Shown here piece after piece: positions 36,106 through 47,960 of a stretch of DNA of 64,000 nucleotides. Source of the stretch: Portulaca oleracea (taxonomy: Eukaryota; Streptophyta; Magnoliopsida; Caryophyllales; Portulacaceae); the NCBI GenBank assembly GCA_029582165.1, contig CM055880.1:8826721-8890720 (forward strand). Direction: 5' to 3'. The position numbers and the translations under genes are program-made. The notes beneath the pieces are model-generated. The model made no database searches. It worked only from the letters and a program-made list of their open reading frames with translations, and was not told the DNA's origin. Numbering within the stretch: position 1 is the stretch's first letter; every line of letters starts with the position of its first letter.

Positions 36106-36535
36106 GTCACTTTGAATCCTTTATTTATGTTTTTAACTTAATTCGGCAATGCTTTAAGATATTTTAGAAAAATTATTTCCCTCAAATTGGCACTTATTTT
36201 CTAAATAGGTTAAAATCTAGAAAATTTGAAGTGATAGAACTATATACTTTTAGTCTTTTATTTTTATAATATCATTATGTTAGGGGGGATAGAAAAGGTT
36301 GAAAATTAAAAGACATGTATATATGTAACATTATAGCAAGTTTGACTGGAGAATATTATTCTGAAGAAAAGGCTGGAGTTTCTGATAGGTAGACAATGAT
36401 TCAGGTTACATTACACCCTCTGCGAAAAGAGAAAAGACTTATTCCATGATGAAGAATAAGGGCAACTGCAAAACGCCAACTACATTATATTGCTTAGGCC
36501 TTGTCAGGATAAGTTATGATGATTTTTGGGAGAAT

Positions 36536-36752
36536 TGTTATTAGAGTATAAAACCATTTCTGGGGCTTCAATCATAAGCTTTTGGTTGAAATGGTTCCAC
36601 ATGGTATCAGAGTCAGGCCAACAAATAAGAGGTTTCAGATTCGAATCTCAGCACCCCCATATTCATTTGCGCAAGGTGAAGGAATAAAACCATATTCATT
36701 GTTGTTAGAGTATAAAACCATTCATGTGGCTTCAACCATAAGCTTAAAATGG
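36536..36752 (+). mobile_element. TRIM-like miniature LTR element
   Basis: A 66-bp LTR-like repeat, TGTTATTAGAGTATAAAACC... to ...GGTTCCACA (36536-36601), is followed at once by TGGTATCAGAGTC (36602), a perfect iMet primer site. A second copy starts TGTTGTTAGAGTATAAAACC at 36700 and stops early near 36752. Interior about 98 bp, no ORF. Very short LTRs with a primer site are the signature of TRIM elements. Confidence 0.68.
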
Positions 36753-38613
36753 TTACAAGTAATAGAATTATTTTTCCGTAGGGAGCGTAAAATGGAAGCT
36801 CCCGAATGTCCTAAGCGATTATGCCATAAAGTAGGAGATAAAACAGTGAAAGTAGAGGGATGAAGTGTAGATTTGGATGGTGTAGGAATGGGGTAGAGGT
36901 CTCCCGTGCTATCACATCTCATTAGTTGGTTCCCCGTCCGAATTTCCTTCACAGAAAAACCGAACGGATCAAATTCAACGGAAACATTATTATCAATAGT
37001 AAAGCGACGGACAGATATGAGGTTTTAATTTTAATGAGGTTGGGGACATGAAGAACATTATTTAAAATAAAGGGTGGGTGGGGAGGAAGATATGCAAGGT
37101 CCATACCATGGATTGGAATTTGATGACCACTTCCGACGATAATATTTTTATTTGTGCTCAAATTAAAATAAGATGAGAGGGTACCTTGAGAACCCGTCAT
37201 ATGTGCAGTTGCCCCGGTGTCAAAGTACCAATTCTCGTCGGGCTCATTCAAGGTCATTGCGTGAAGGGCGACATCAATGTTCGTTGGGGTAGTTTGGGAG
37301 GCCTCTGTTTGGCTGACTAGAGCTTGAGGGCGACTACCTAGTATTCCTCGCTGTTGGTGTGGTGGACGAGATTGCGAGTGGGTTGGGTATGGACATGGGG
37401 GGCTAGCCACGGATTCTAGAATTTCCATGGAGCATAGGCTGCCCACTCTTGATACGAAGCCTGCGGTTGGTTTGGAGGACCGCTTGTAGCAGCGTATTGG
37501 GCTTCATGGGTGCCATTGTTGTTGTTGCCCCGGCTTCGACTATTGGTCCTATGGTTGTTCATCGGTTCAAAATCGAACCGAATAAGGGGTAAAGTCCAAA
37601 CTGAAAAACTGAACCGATTACAACTGGTTCGGTGTTCGGTTTATTCGGTTTTGAACCGAATAATGCACACTTTTTTATGGTTTTTCACCGGAACTGAGTC
37701 AAACCGAATCGAACCGAAAACTGAATAACGCCTAAAGTCCAAACCAAAAACCGATTTGGACCGGTTCAATTCGGTTCGATTCTCGGTTTACTCGGTTCAA
37801 AACCGAATAATGCAAACCCCTAATTGATCCTCCCACGGGAATGATGGCGAAGCTGACATCTCCTCAGATTGGTGCCTCGGGGTTGATAGTTACCTGGGTC
37901 AGAGAGTTGAGATGCCGCAACGGAGGAGCCAGTGACATTAAGAGCAGTAGCTGATGAGGCAGTGGCGGCTTGCTTCGCTTTCCGAGTTTCTTCAAGAATA
38001 AGTCTTAATCGAGCCTTGTAGAATGACGGCAGGGGATTACTATGTTAAATTATAGCTGCAACACCATCATAATTGTCATTCAAACCTGCAATTAATTGAA
38101 GTACTAACTGTTGTTGGGAAACGAGGACATCAACATTAGCTAGTTGATCGGCCAGAACTTTAAGTTCTTTGCAATAGGCCGAGACATTAGGGAAGTCATC
38201 AACCTTTACTTGACTGAATTGGTTTTTGAGGTACAAGGCTCAGGCATTTTTGTTTTCTTGAAATATATTAGCAAGCCGCTCCCAAGCTTGCTGAGCAGTG
38301 GTATTAGGTTCGATAATTGTATGGAGAAGGTTGTTGGAAATAGTGTCATAGATCCATTGGAGAACAACTGTGTCAAGACGAGCTATAAGAACGAGCCTGC
38401 CACGCGGAGCGGGTTTGATGTGGCGGCAGCAGATGGTGATGCGGCATCAGTAGAGGGAACAATATGGTGGATGACTTGATAAACTCTACAATGGATCTTG
38501 AACAATTCAGCCCAGGAGGAGTGTTGAACTTTCTCCGTTTCTAAGGTTATAGGAATGAAATTTTTGATGTTTGTAACTGTGAGGGATGGGTGGAAGTTGG
38601 TGGAAGTGGCCAT
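36753..38613 (-). pseudogene. Truncated Ty1/copia retrotransposon: gag, protease, pre-integrase
   Basis: On the minus strand gag starts at about 38613 (MATSTNFHPSLTVTN) and continues in broken frames through FSQVKVDDFPNVSAYCKELK and LQLIAGLNDNYDGVAAI. Protease follows at about 37260-36960 with the active-site phrase WYFDTGATAHMTGS. A frameshift near 37030 leads to the pre-integrase block DLYPIPTP, LWHNRLGHSGASILRSLRKN. Then the element stops: integrase, RT and RNase H are absent and the TRIM-like element abuts at 36752. Frameshifts and stops in gag and protease show it is dead. Confidence 0.85.
37561..37825. repeat. AACCGAAT-rich insertion inside the copia gag region
   Basis: The words GGTTCGGTTT, AACCGAATAATGCA and their complements recur, with AACCGAATAATGCA twice (about 37656 and 37802), interrupting the copia zinc-knuckle region. 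It is most likely an inserted hAT-like MITE, but I could not define exact ends. Confidence 0.5.
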
Positions 38614-38670
38614 GGAAGAAGTTGAGTAGAACGAAAGAGAGGACGAGAGATGGTAGATTAGGATATTTGG

Positions 38671-38850
38671 TCTGATACCATGTAACAAAGATAATTCCCT
38701 CTTGATTTGTTTCATTACAAGCTATAAATAGCTATTACAAACCTAAGATTATGGTGATTGATAATCAATCAAAGATGATGATTGACAATCAATCAAGGAT
38801 TCTAAGAAAGGATAACACTAATCTAGGAGATACAATCCACAATCCATAAT
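38671..38850 (-). mobile_element. Primer site and LTR of the copia element
   Basis: The plus strand TCTGATACCA (38671-38680) is the complement of TGGTATCAGA, directly followed by TGTAACAAAG..., the end of the 5' LTR in element sense. A GCTATAAATAGC palindrome (about 38720) could be its TATA box. The outer end, near 38850, is not certain. Confidence 0.6.
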
Positions 38851-38904
38851 CCATAAATAAATTAAAAGAGATTTTATTTGATATTCCTATTAATTGTGTT
38901 TTTA

Positions 38905-38994
38905 GAATGGATTTTTTTGAGGGAATGTGCTAGATTTAGATAGGTTGAGATAAGTTAGGATAGTTATATCCAACCTAACCAAAAAATAGGGCCT
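38905..38994. mobile_element. Fragment of the TTAGGATAAG Tourist-like MITE
   Basis: GAGATAAGTTAGGATAGTTA followed by CCTAACCAAAAAATAGGGCC and TTA matches the right half of the family at 27084 and 58208. Confidence 0.5.
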
Positions 38995-39262
38995 TAATCC
39001 AGCATGATCGTAGAAGTCCATGGAACTAGGGATGACAATGGGGTGGGGAATCCCCTAACCCGTTGGGGCCCCGCCTTGCTCTGGGGAAAAATCTCCACCC
39101 CCATTGGAGATGGGGACGGGGACGATTTTTCAAAATCCGCTCGGGGACGGGGCGGGGATGGGGACGAAATTTTCCCCATCCCCGTCCCCATCCCCAAATC
39201 CTCGTCCCCGAAAATTTTAAAATTACCAAATAACCTTTATTCTAATTCAATATATATATATA

Positions 39263-39600
39263 GGAAAATTGGATTCTAATAATCTCTACTTTTGCAAATT
39301 GGATGATGGTGGTCTCTACTTTCACTTTCTATTCTGGTGGTCCAAAAAAAAATATAATTGGATTTGAGTGGGACGCCGTCGAGTTGAGTGGTGGTGACTC
39401 AGTGGTTTTCTGACATGGCACATTAAAATCAACCCGGTCAAACACATACATGTCAGAAAACCACCGAGTCACCACCACTCAACCCGACGGCGTCCCACTC
39501 AAATCTAATTTTTTTTTTTTGGACCACCAGAATACAAAGTGAAAGTAGGGACCACCATCATCCAATTTGCAAAAATAGGGACTATTATAATCCAATTTTC
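39263..39600. mobile_element. MULE-type MITE of the GGAAAATTGGATTCTAATAAT family
   Basis: Its termini are the same as the 24619 copy, here with CTACTTTTGCAAATTGGATG and TGGTGGTC. It is flanked by ATATATATA on both sides. The centre is a large palindrome around GACGCCGTC, ACCACCGAGTCACC and its complement. Confidence 0.75.
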
Positions 39601-39690
39601 ATATATATATATATATAATAATAACAAGGATAAAGTAGTAGTTTAAGCTTTTTATATATTAATACCAAATAATTCACCATATATATATTA

Positions 39691-40786
39691 GGGAATGGAT
39701 TCGGTAGGAAGATAGGAAGAAGCGATCTGGAGCGTACAAATCTAATCCAAGGTTGATAATAAAACCACATTCCTTCTTGATAAATCAGCTAGTGGTTTTC
39801 GAAAAAAATAAATAAAATAATTAAGTAAAGATAGAGATTCCCTTCCCTAAATTGTAGGAATTAAATTATCCAAATTTAACTCCATTATTATAAAAAAACC
39901 AAAGAAAAAACAAAAGTTATCAAATTGTAGGGATTATATTTAGTCCAACATAATCGTTGTTTCTCACACTCCATGACCACACTCTTTAATATGTATGACC
40001 ACACTCCCTAATATTTATAAACACACTCCATTGTATAGATATGATAGTGTATTTGTGTATAATTAATTAGTTAACTTTTGTAGACATTGGAAAATGTGAA
40101 TTTCCTAATATCCATAACCATACATCATGACCACACTATCCATAGAATAACCACAGTCGGACTTCAGAGTGTGGACAAATATATATATAGTGTGGACAAA
40201 TTTATACATTGTGTTGAGTATATCTATTGCATATGACCACAATGTGTTCAAAGTGTGGACAAATTTATGGGACAAATTTATGCAATGTGTGATCATGGAT
40301 ATTAGGGATTGTGGTCTTTCATATAATGCGACAATAAAGATATAATTTGATTTAGGGAGGTGTGGTCATGTATAAGGGGAGTGTGGTTCTTTATATAATT
40401 TTGATTTATAATAGTGTGATCATGAATATTATGGAGTGTGGTCATGAAATGTGAGAAGCAACGACGATGTTGGACGAAACATACCCATGATAAAATCCTT
40501 ATAAAATGTTGACTTCTGTTTTTTATTTTTAGTTTTTGATAATAATTGAATTTCATTTGGATAGCCCAATCCCTACAATTTAGGGAAATAAATCTTTCTC
40601 TCTCTAATCCCATGCATGATTCTAGCTAATAATATCTACCTAAATTATTTTATTTTATTTTTTCCGAAAACCACTAGTTGATTTATAGGGAAGGAAGGTG
40701 GTTTTATTATCAGCCATCGGATTAGATTTGTACGCCCAAGATTGCTTCTTCCTACCGTATCTTTTCTTCCTACTGGATCCGCTCCC
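39691..40786. mobile_element. Foldback Mutator-type element, 1,096 bp, perfect 9-bp duplication
   Basis: TIRs of about 120 bp (GGGAATGGATTCGGTAGGAAG... and ...CTTCCTACTGGATCCGCTCCC) with perfect TATATATTA repeats at 39682-39690 and 40787-40795. The inner sequence is also inverted: TGACCACACTCC words on the left (about 39970-40260) mirror GTGTGGTCATG words on the right (about 40190-40450). No ORF. Confidence 0.82.
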
Positions 40787-41245
40787 TATATATTAATACC
40801 AAATAACGGTCATTTTTTATGTTTTTTAATTATTTTTTAGTTTACTTTATGCTTGTCATTAAACTTGAGGAGGATGTATCCTACTCTGATTCACACTTGA
40901 AGAGCATGTATTATTTTATTATTTTTTTTCGAATAACACTTGTTGATGTATAATTGTTTGATTTTGATGTATTATTGCTTGAGCAAGTTAAATACGTTGT
41001 ATTTTGAACAGGTTAAAAACCGGGTCTGATTAAAAATCGGATCTGATTAAAATTTGGTTAGATTTTGGATAGTTTTAAAAAAATCCACGTTGGGGATGGG
41101 GAATCCGCAGGGATGGGGATGTGGCAAGAATCATTCCTCGAAGTGGGATGGGGACGGGGTTGGGGACGAGTTTTGGGAGCGGGGATGGGGATATGGATAT
41201 ATTCCCCCGTCCCTAATCCGCCCCGTTGTCATCCCTACATGGAAG

Positions 41246-42230
41246 CATCATAAGCTAAGCTCATAATTTGATGAAAGAAATAAAAAATGGAGCGTAACAA
41301 TGGCTGGTTTTTTTTCCTTTTGATCATGATTTAAACCTATTTGTACATTGTGTGTAAATCTTGTGTTATCTCCGTTGGCAAAAAAATAAAATAAAATAAA
41401 TTTAGGCTCCACATGAGAACAAGAAATCCTCAACTATGAGATGACGTGTACAATATTCAATTCATTTAAATATATGATAATTTTTGAAAATGTAAATCAT
41501 ATCAGTTATATCACTCGTATCATTTAAATATATGAATTTATAATTATATATTTTACAATTTTAATAATATCGTAAATAAGACAAGTCAAAAAGGTGATAT
41601 TATTTATTAAATATATAAATTTTTTAATATAAATTAAATATATATTATGTAAAATAGGTAATGAAGTATGAATAGTGCAGTAAATTTTTGAGAATTGTTT
41701 TTTTATCTTTAATTTATGCTGGATTGCTGGACTAGGGTGCGGCCAACAATTGGGCCAAATCGAAGCACCACAGTTACGGTTTTGGTCCTGGAGAAGCTAA
41801 CACCCTCAACCCTAGTAAGTCGGCCCACCTTCTTCCATTGGGGTCATGTGCGGTTCAACTGTCTGGGCTGACAGTTCAAGTATAAAAGCCCATAAGGCAC
41901 GGTTATTTAACACATCAACAGTTAACAGTAACACCCAACCCTTGAATTTTTTTCCTGATTAGTGATTACAATAAAATTGACATGAACAAAAAATTATTTT
42001 GCCTTATAATAACTTGTGAACCCATGGCAGTAAAAAGAATTTTTTTGAAAAAATTCCCAGGTCAAATATTGATTCAATGTGCAGATTGACCAATTGGATG
42101 GTAGTCTAATTTGGAAGAAACTTTGGCATTTAAAGGAAGTTGTTCTTTGAAAATATTGGCATAATAGTTTGTCTATTTGAGACAATAGATTGAAATTAGG
42201 CCTTCATAGAAATATTGATGCAATGAAATA
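41246..42230. other. AT-rich intergenic DNA
   Basis: No gene-like frame or defined element. Around 41720-41910 the sequence is less AT-rich but its frames are broken and unrecognisable. Confidence 0.4.
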
Positions 42231-42487
42231 CTACCCCCGTTCCATATTAATTTTCATCCATGGGAATTGTGCAGTCAAATATTGAAAATTTTAATTATAA
42301 ATTTCTCAATGTATACGATGACTTGCTATATAAAATTACTATCGTTATATTCGTAACAAAAAATACTATCATAAAATTATAATATTGCAATTTTTAATAA
42401 AAGACCTATATAAGAAATTATCAATCAAAAATAACATTGGAGGTTGTGATAATCTACAAAATGACAATTAATATGGAATGGAAGAAA
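42231..42487. mobile_element. Stowaway MITE
   Basis: CTACCCCCGTTCCATATTAA and TTAATATGGAATGGAAGAAA ends with TA flanks (42229-42230 and 42488-42489). Confidence 0.76.
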
Positions 42488-42489
42488 TA

Positions 42490-43940
42490 CATGACTTTGT
42501 CGTGTTACAAGCTAAATTACAAGTTGCCCCTAGTGAATGTGAGATTAAAACTTTAATGGTAAATGGACCTAACCCTAATGGGCCTTAGGAAGCCCATTCC
42601 CCTTCCAAACTAGAGTTTCTTAGAACCTACTCCTTGCTCCATTCACTGTATATATCCCTACCATTATTTACTTTATCACACTTTCAAGATATATTTATGT
42701 GAGTCACATTAGAATACTATTCACACAATTACTTACAATAAAATCATTCAAATTCTTTCTAGAGACCTTAACTCCTAAAAACTTATTCTTTTACTATGAT
42801 ATTCATTGAGTTATAGAAACTTAAACGTCCGAATGATATTTCTTGAAAAATAACTAAAATATATTAAAGTCTCAAATTATCAAACTCAACAACCTTAAAC
42901 GCTGGTAGTTGGCTCGTTGTGAACACAATTTTCCCGTAAACTTTATCGAGAAGCAACCTAAGTGAAAGATTATTGATATAGAAATGAAGGAGTTGCATTA
43001 ATTATAATTCTTCTCTGCCATTTAATTAAGGCATGAATACAACATACAAATTTTATTTAAGAACTAACGGTTCATATTTCAATTTGTAGAATAAGTGGAC
43101 AAAATAAAATAAAAAATTTGAAGCTAGCATTGGCCAAAAATAATAAAGGAAAAAAGAAAAGCAAGAGCAATAAACCATTGTTTATATAAGAGTTAAGTTT
43201 TGATCTTAGGAACAATGGATTATGGGTAGACCACGCTTCTATTATGCCATACTTAGCAAAAGTACAAGGTAAAATTAGGCAAAGACGTGTATCATGAATC
43301 GAAGAAAGAAGAAAAATAAAAAAACAAACTACTTTTATGTCATACTCAAATTTGAATCCTAGAACTTATTAGTTATGAGTCCATCATGCCTCGGCTGTAT
43401 CACTTTGATTTGTCAATAAAAAATTTCATTTTCTAATATATGAACGGAATGTCTACAACACCAATCTTTACTACCGCGATATGATCATTTGGTTACAATT
43501 CTTTTATTTACTTCAAAGGAGTAAATGTAATAAAACTAGGTAGAATAACATCAATAGTCAGCTCATCCCTGTGTTTATTATCAAGTTTGATACATTTACC
43601 AGTAATTCCATGGGTCTTGTAATGGTATAATCTTGTTAAATTTCTTGTAACCATTAAGAGCAGCTTCCACACTAATTTTTTTACTAACCGAAATTGAATC
43701 CCCTAATTATATCTTAAACATTAGAAAATTATTAAAGTCCCATCACAATATTCTGGCTCGAAAATGGTGCAGCAGAGCTGATGTGATTCAGAAATAAATT
43801 ACCTAATGACTTGCATATAAAAGGGTCAAACAAAATACTCTATTTGTCACTATTTATGTGGACTTTAATATAAAAAAAATTTGTCCGGTATTACTTGTCG
43901 CATTTACATTTCCAATAATGACTTTACTACTTTTACCCTT
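42490..43940. other. AT-rich intergenic DNA
   Basis: No gene-like frame. A short stretch near 43320-43410 (AATTTGAATCCTAGAAC, GTCCATCATGCC) resembles a tRNA-derived SINE arm but is too eroded to call. Confidence 0.35.
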
Positions 43941-43941
43941 A

Positions 43942-44200
43942 GCCTTGTTTTTTTTTTTTATACGGTGCAGTACATTGTGTACCACAACTCACTATATTAG
44001 ACGATATTCTTCCACATTCCACCACACTTTACTACAATCATTATCAATATATCTCCTCATTTTTTTCTTCTACTTTTTACATTTTTTCTCCTCATCCACC
44101 TCACCTACCGCCTATTCACTACACTTCACCACACTTTTCAATGAATTTCACAGCACCGCACCATCACCACGTTCCACCCACCACACAAAAGAACAGGGTC
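43942..44200. mobile_element. Tourist-like MITE with TTA target duplication
   Basis: GCCTTGTTTTTTTTTTTTAT at left and ACACAAAAGAACAGGGTC at right, flanked by TTA (43939-43941 and 44201-44203). The interior is CACCACA/CTCC-rich. The ORFs read from it are chance. Confidence 0.8.
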
Positions 44201-44837
44201 TTAATAAATAACTTTGGAACCAATAACTTGACAACATTTAAAGACACTTTTGTTATTTTGATATATTTCCACCAAATTTTTTGTGTTACATTAATTTCTC
44301 CACTTTTTTTCAAAGTGACAAATAAAAAAGGATCGAGGTAGTTAAGTCAATTGGCATAAACTGAAGAAAGAAAAAATTTGGAAATAGATAATCATAATAC
44401 TCTTTATTTTATAGCCACGTTTCGATTCTGAAACTTATCGATTATGGGTTCACCATGCTTCTGCCATTCAACTCTAATTTGGTACCAAAACTATCCCTTC
44501 CATCTTCCATTATAAGAATAAAATGTCTACAACATCAATCATTACTATGTTAATATGTTTGTTTGCGTAACATTTTTTATCTACCTTGGGATGAGTCAAT
44601 ATACGGTGTAAATTGTTAATTAATCTAAACAATGTTTAAATAATAATAATTTTGCTAATCTTCTTTAGATATACAATGCATATGTATTTTAGCATAAATA
44701 AATTAATTAAACACTATTGTTTTAATATTGCTTTTTTAGATCCTAAAATTAGTATGGTAAATAATGATGACTCAAACTTAGGTCCAACATCAATTTTTTA
44801 CCATAAATTTTATGTTTTATGTTGGCCATAATAATTA
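44201..44837. other. AT-rich spacer with a possible SINE relic
   Basis: TAGTTAAGTCAATTGGC (about 44339) and GTTTCGATTCTG (about 44421) sit in the order and form of pol III A and B boxes, but the rest has no tRNA fold. No gene seen. Confidence 0.3.
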
Positions 44838-45202
44838 GGGTTTTTAGATGCTAATATACTGAACTTTTGAGGTATTGGACAATAATACACTGAACTTTGA
44901 CTTTGGACAATAATACATTGTACTTTGGGGGTGTTGAACAATAACGCACTCAGCATGATTTTGACAGTGGCTTACTTGGTGGCAATCCTATGTATCTAGT
45001 CACAAACTTAAATATTATTTAGCCTATTTATCTTCTCGGTCTGCCACGTAAGATTGTCACCAAGTTCGCCACCATCGAAATTGTCTCGGGTGCATTATGG
45101 TTCAACACCCCTCAAAGTTCAGTGTATTATTGTCCAAGGTCAAAGTTCAGTGCATTATTGTCCAATACCTCAAAAGTTCAGTATATTAGCGTCCAAAAAT
45201 CC
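44838..45202. mobile_element. MULE-type MITE with perfect 9-bp duplication, 365 bp
   Basis: GGGTTTTTAGATGCTAATATA at left and TATATTAGCGTCCAAAAATCC at right, flanked by perfect TAATAATTA (44829-44837 and 45203-45211). This copy assigns the family that also includes 7690-8231 and 52735-53325. Confidence 0.85.
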
Positions 45203-45334
45203 TAATAATTAAGAATGGTAAATGAGAGAAATCATTAGACCATGTAATGCAATGAGAACTTTGCATTGAAACATATGTCTGGGAGTTGAGTTCCTATGCA
45301 GCAATGAATGAAAATACAATACTAACATTCCCGG

Positions 45335-45358
45335 AACACTGCAACTGCAGTGTTCCTC
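45335..45358. repeat. Perfect 11-bp inverted repeat with 2-base loop
   Basis: GGAACACTGCA, AC, TGCAGTGTTCC. Isolated in otherwise unassigned DNA (45212-45810), where I see no gene. Confidence 0.7.
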
Positions 45359-45814
45359 CACACTATGTTTATTTATTTTTTTCAACTACTCAAAGGTTGA
45401 CATGTGTCCTATTGCTTTAGAGAAATAAATATTCTAAAGTAAAAAGTATGAATGAGTTCCTATTGCTGTAAAGAAAATAAAATAGAGTTCCAAAAAGTTA
45501 GAATGATGGATAATGTGGAAGGAGGAGACCACCAGTTTCATTCCAAAAACAAAATCACCATTGCATTGGCTCTTAATGTACAAACATCACTAATGATGAT
45601 CTTAAGACAAAAAGACTGCAACTAGGCCTAAGTTCCAATCAATGTTATTGGAAAATGTATAAGGAAAATATAAGGGAGCCTTTTAAAATTTGAAAAATTC
45701 AAATAGTGTCTGATTTTAGATAAATCCAATCAAGATTTGAATTCAAACTTCTTCTTTGAATAACCGAATTTTATGAGACGAAAATCATAAAATTTCGACA
45801 TCCCTAGGGGTGTT

Positions 45815-46235
45815 GGGTGCGTTTGGTTGACCAAAAACTCTAAGGAAATGGTCAATTTTTTCAGGTTGACATATTTTCACCACATTTGGATGTAGGTTGA
45901 CTGACCTTAGGAAAAATTTTACGGAAGCTCCACCATTTATTTTCTTAAGGAAAATTCTCTTCAAAAGAGATGCTAGAGAAATTTTTACCAGAAAAAATTT
46001 CCCATTGGAAGTTTTTCAAGGAAAGACTTTTATCAAAGGAAATTTCCCATGGGAAATTTTCCATATTTCCCCGAAAAAAAATTCCCTTAATCCCTCCTCT
46101 TCAAGGGAAATGGAGGAAATGGTGACTCCACCATGAAATTTTTTCCAATGTCAACCTATATTTAAACATAGCGAAAATAAGTCAATCTGTAAAAATTAAA
46201 CATTTCTCCAGAGAGTTTGACCAACTAATCTCACT
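45815..46235. mobile_element. Tourist-like MITE, GGGTGCGTTTGGTTGACC family, degraded
   Basis: GGGTGCGTTTGGTTGACC at left and GACCAACTAATCTCACTC then TAA at right. The interior repeats GGAAATTTTCC-type palindromes (AAATTTCCCATGGGAAATTT near 46040). The left flank does not preserve TAA, so the limits are approximate. Confidence 0.5.
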
Positions 46236-46239
46236 CTAA

Positions 46240-47350
46240 ACAATTTTTTTTCAGAAAAATCTTTCCAACGAAATATCTTCCCGGAGAAAATTTTTTATGA
46301 GACTCCTCTCAAGCAGTCCTTAATATTATTATAACTTGGAAATTACTGGTATCATATTAGGCAGCTTTTGAGGTCGATAAGGGGGTTTGCCGTCCACGCT
46401 TTGAGCACGTTTGGTATTAGAACAATCAAAGTGTCACACCATAATTCCATGAAATGACCTTGATTATATGAATAATTCTGAATTTTGACAGCTTGGTTAT
46501 GGTAAAAAGTAAAAAGTTTTAAAATTGTGATTGGGAATGAGCAACGTTACAAACATAAAATAAAAAGGGGTGGGTCCAGATCAAATGGGAAAGCAAATGG
46601 GTGTAGTTGGCACAAAAGAGATGAATGGACTACTACTGCTATTTTAATCACTTTCACCAAAAGAAATCACAAAGTAAAGTAGGGTAGGGTAATAATTTAC
46701 ACGGGATGTACCCGCTGTATTCCGTGAAGAACAACCCCATCAATCCTACTAAAATCCACCTGTTTCTTCTAAGTTGCTCTAGGTTTGCCACTTCATCAAC
46801 TACCGACTCCCATTTATGGTCATTATTCCTCAACTTTTAGGATTTAGACAAGTCGTTTTTACCTGTGAATTAGAGTTCATGAAAAGATTGATATCCGCGT
46901 AATTATAAAAACATTTTAAGAATCTCTATGAAGAGAACGAGTTGTGCACAAAAGAAACTCAGACCGAAAATCTTTGAAAAAAATTTGAAAACCAAGAAGT
47001 GTGTGGTGTACTTAGATGCATATATGTGTGGTCCAAATACGTAAAGAAGAGGTAAACATATCTGTACAACAGAGTCAATGGTTAGATATTTTGGACGCAA
47101 TATCAATTAACTATATATATTAGAAGAAATTGGAAAGATTAATAAGAGATAGAAAAAGTTGGAAACAATTGTTAAAAGTGTCCAAAAAAAAAAGAAGCCT
47201 AAGAATAATTATTAACTTAAATAGAATATATAATTTTACTATTTTTATTACTTCAATGTAACTCCAATTCAAATTTAGGCTTGTCCAATTTACAGGACGA
47301 CTCAAAATCAACTGTGACTTATCATAATTAATTCTTATATAAATACGAAT
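46240..47350. other. AT-rich intergenic DNA
   Basis: No gene-like frame or defined element recognised. Confidence 0.4.
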
Positions 47351-47357
47351 GAATATA

Positions 47358-47680
47358 GGTCTTGTTTTTTTATATGGTTGGTAAAATACATAAGAATGTT
47401 GGACTCAATAAGGACCCACTGTGGACCCGTGGATTTAGCGAGTCTAGGTTTAAGTCCAAATTTTTGGGACCCACCGGGTGTTGGGGTGGATTCGAGTCCA
47501 ACTGGACCTGCCCCAGACATTGCCCATTGCTATTCTTAGTGAACAAATAAAATATAAAAAGTAAAGGAGAAAAATGAGGAAAAATATTGATAAAGTGTAG
47601 TAAAGTGTGAAAAAATATTAAATGATATAGAAAAATATTGAATTATAATATTGCACCGCACCGTACAAAAGAAGAGGACC
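47358..47680. mobile_element. Tourist-like MITE with internal insertion
   Basis: GGTCTTGTTTTTTTATATGGTTGG at left, CGTACAAAAGAAGAGGACC at right. Bases about 47399-47540 (GACCCACTGTGGACCC, GGGACCCACCGGGTGTTGG) are unlike the family and look inserted. Confidence 0.6.
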
Positions 47681-47682
47681 TT

Positions 47683-47960
47683 GCCCTGTTCTTTTATGCG
47701 GTATTCTGCGTTATGACGCGGATTGGAGTGGTGAAATTGTGAGGGTTATTGGAATATTTTGGTGGGGCTTTTGTATATATATATATATAAATATCGTATT
47801 AGTAATTGTGAAAAAGTAATTTGTGGTGGGTTGTGGTGAATTGTGGTAGAATAGTATTTTGTGATGAGTTGTGGTAAACTGCGCTAGGTTGTGACACCGG
47901 AGTTTGTCAACCGTAGAATGGTATTTTGTGGTGAGTTGACGGATGTAGTCTGCATAAATT
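47683..47960. mobile_element. Tourist-like MITE, tandem neighbour of the previous copy
   Basis: It starts GCCCTGTTCTTTTATGCGGTA two bases after the previous element. The interior is GTTGTGGTG-rich with an internal (TA)n run at about 47776. The right end is degraded (GTCTGCATAAATTT). Confidence 0.6.

Larger units (their letters stand above)
39027..41237. mobile_element. hAT-type element containing two nested MULE-type insertions
   Basis: Ends TAGGGATGACAATGGGG and CCCCGTTGTCATCCCTA are flanked by CATGGAAC (39019-39026) and CATGGAAG (41238-41245), an 8-bp duplication with one mismatch. Both ends are GGGGATGGGG-rich. Without its guests (39263-39600 and 39691-40786) the element is about 0.8 kb and has no transposase. 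Confidence 0.78.

Noticed and set aside
36582..36863. 93-codon plus-strand ORF
   Set aside because: It spans the TRIM primer site, both LTR pieces and antisense copia sequence; a shadow.
39004..39279. Gly/Asp-rich ORFs near 39.0-39.3 kb and 41.05-41.27 kb
   Set aside because: They translate the GGGGATGGGG words of the hAT element ends; not genes.
43858..44211. 117-codon ORF with Phe/Thr/His-rich sequence
   Set aside because: It is a translation of the Tourist MITE at 43942-44200; the same His/Thr/Pro pattern recurs in every copy of the family.
44339..44440. Possible tRNA or SINE from A- and B-box-like words
   Set aside because: The words are spaced too far apart (about 80 bases) and no cloverleaf forms.
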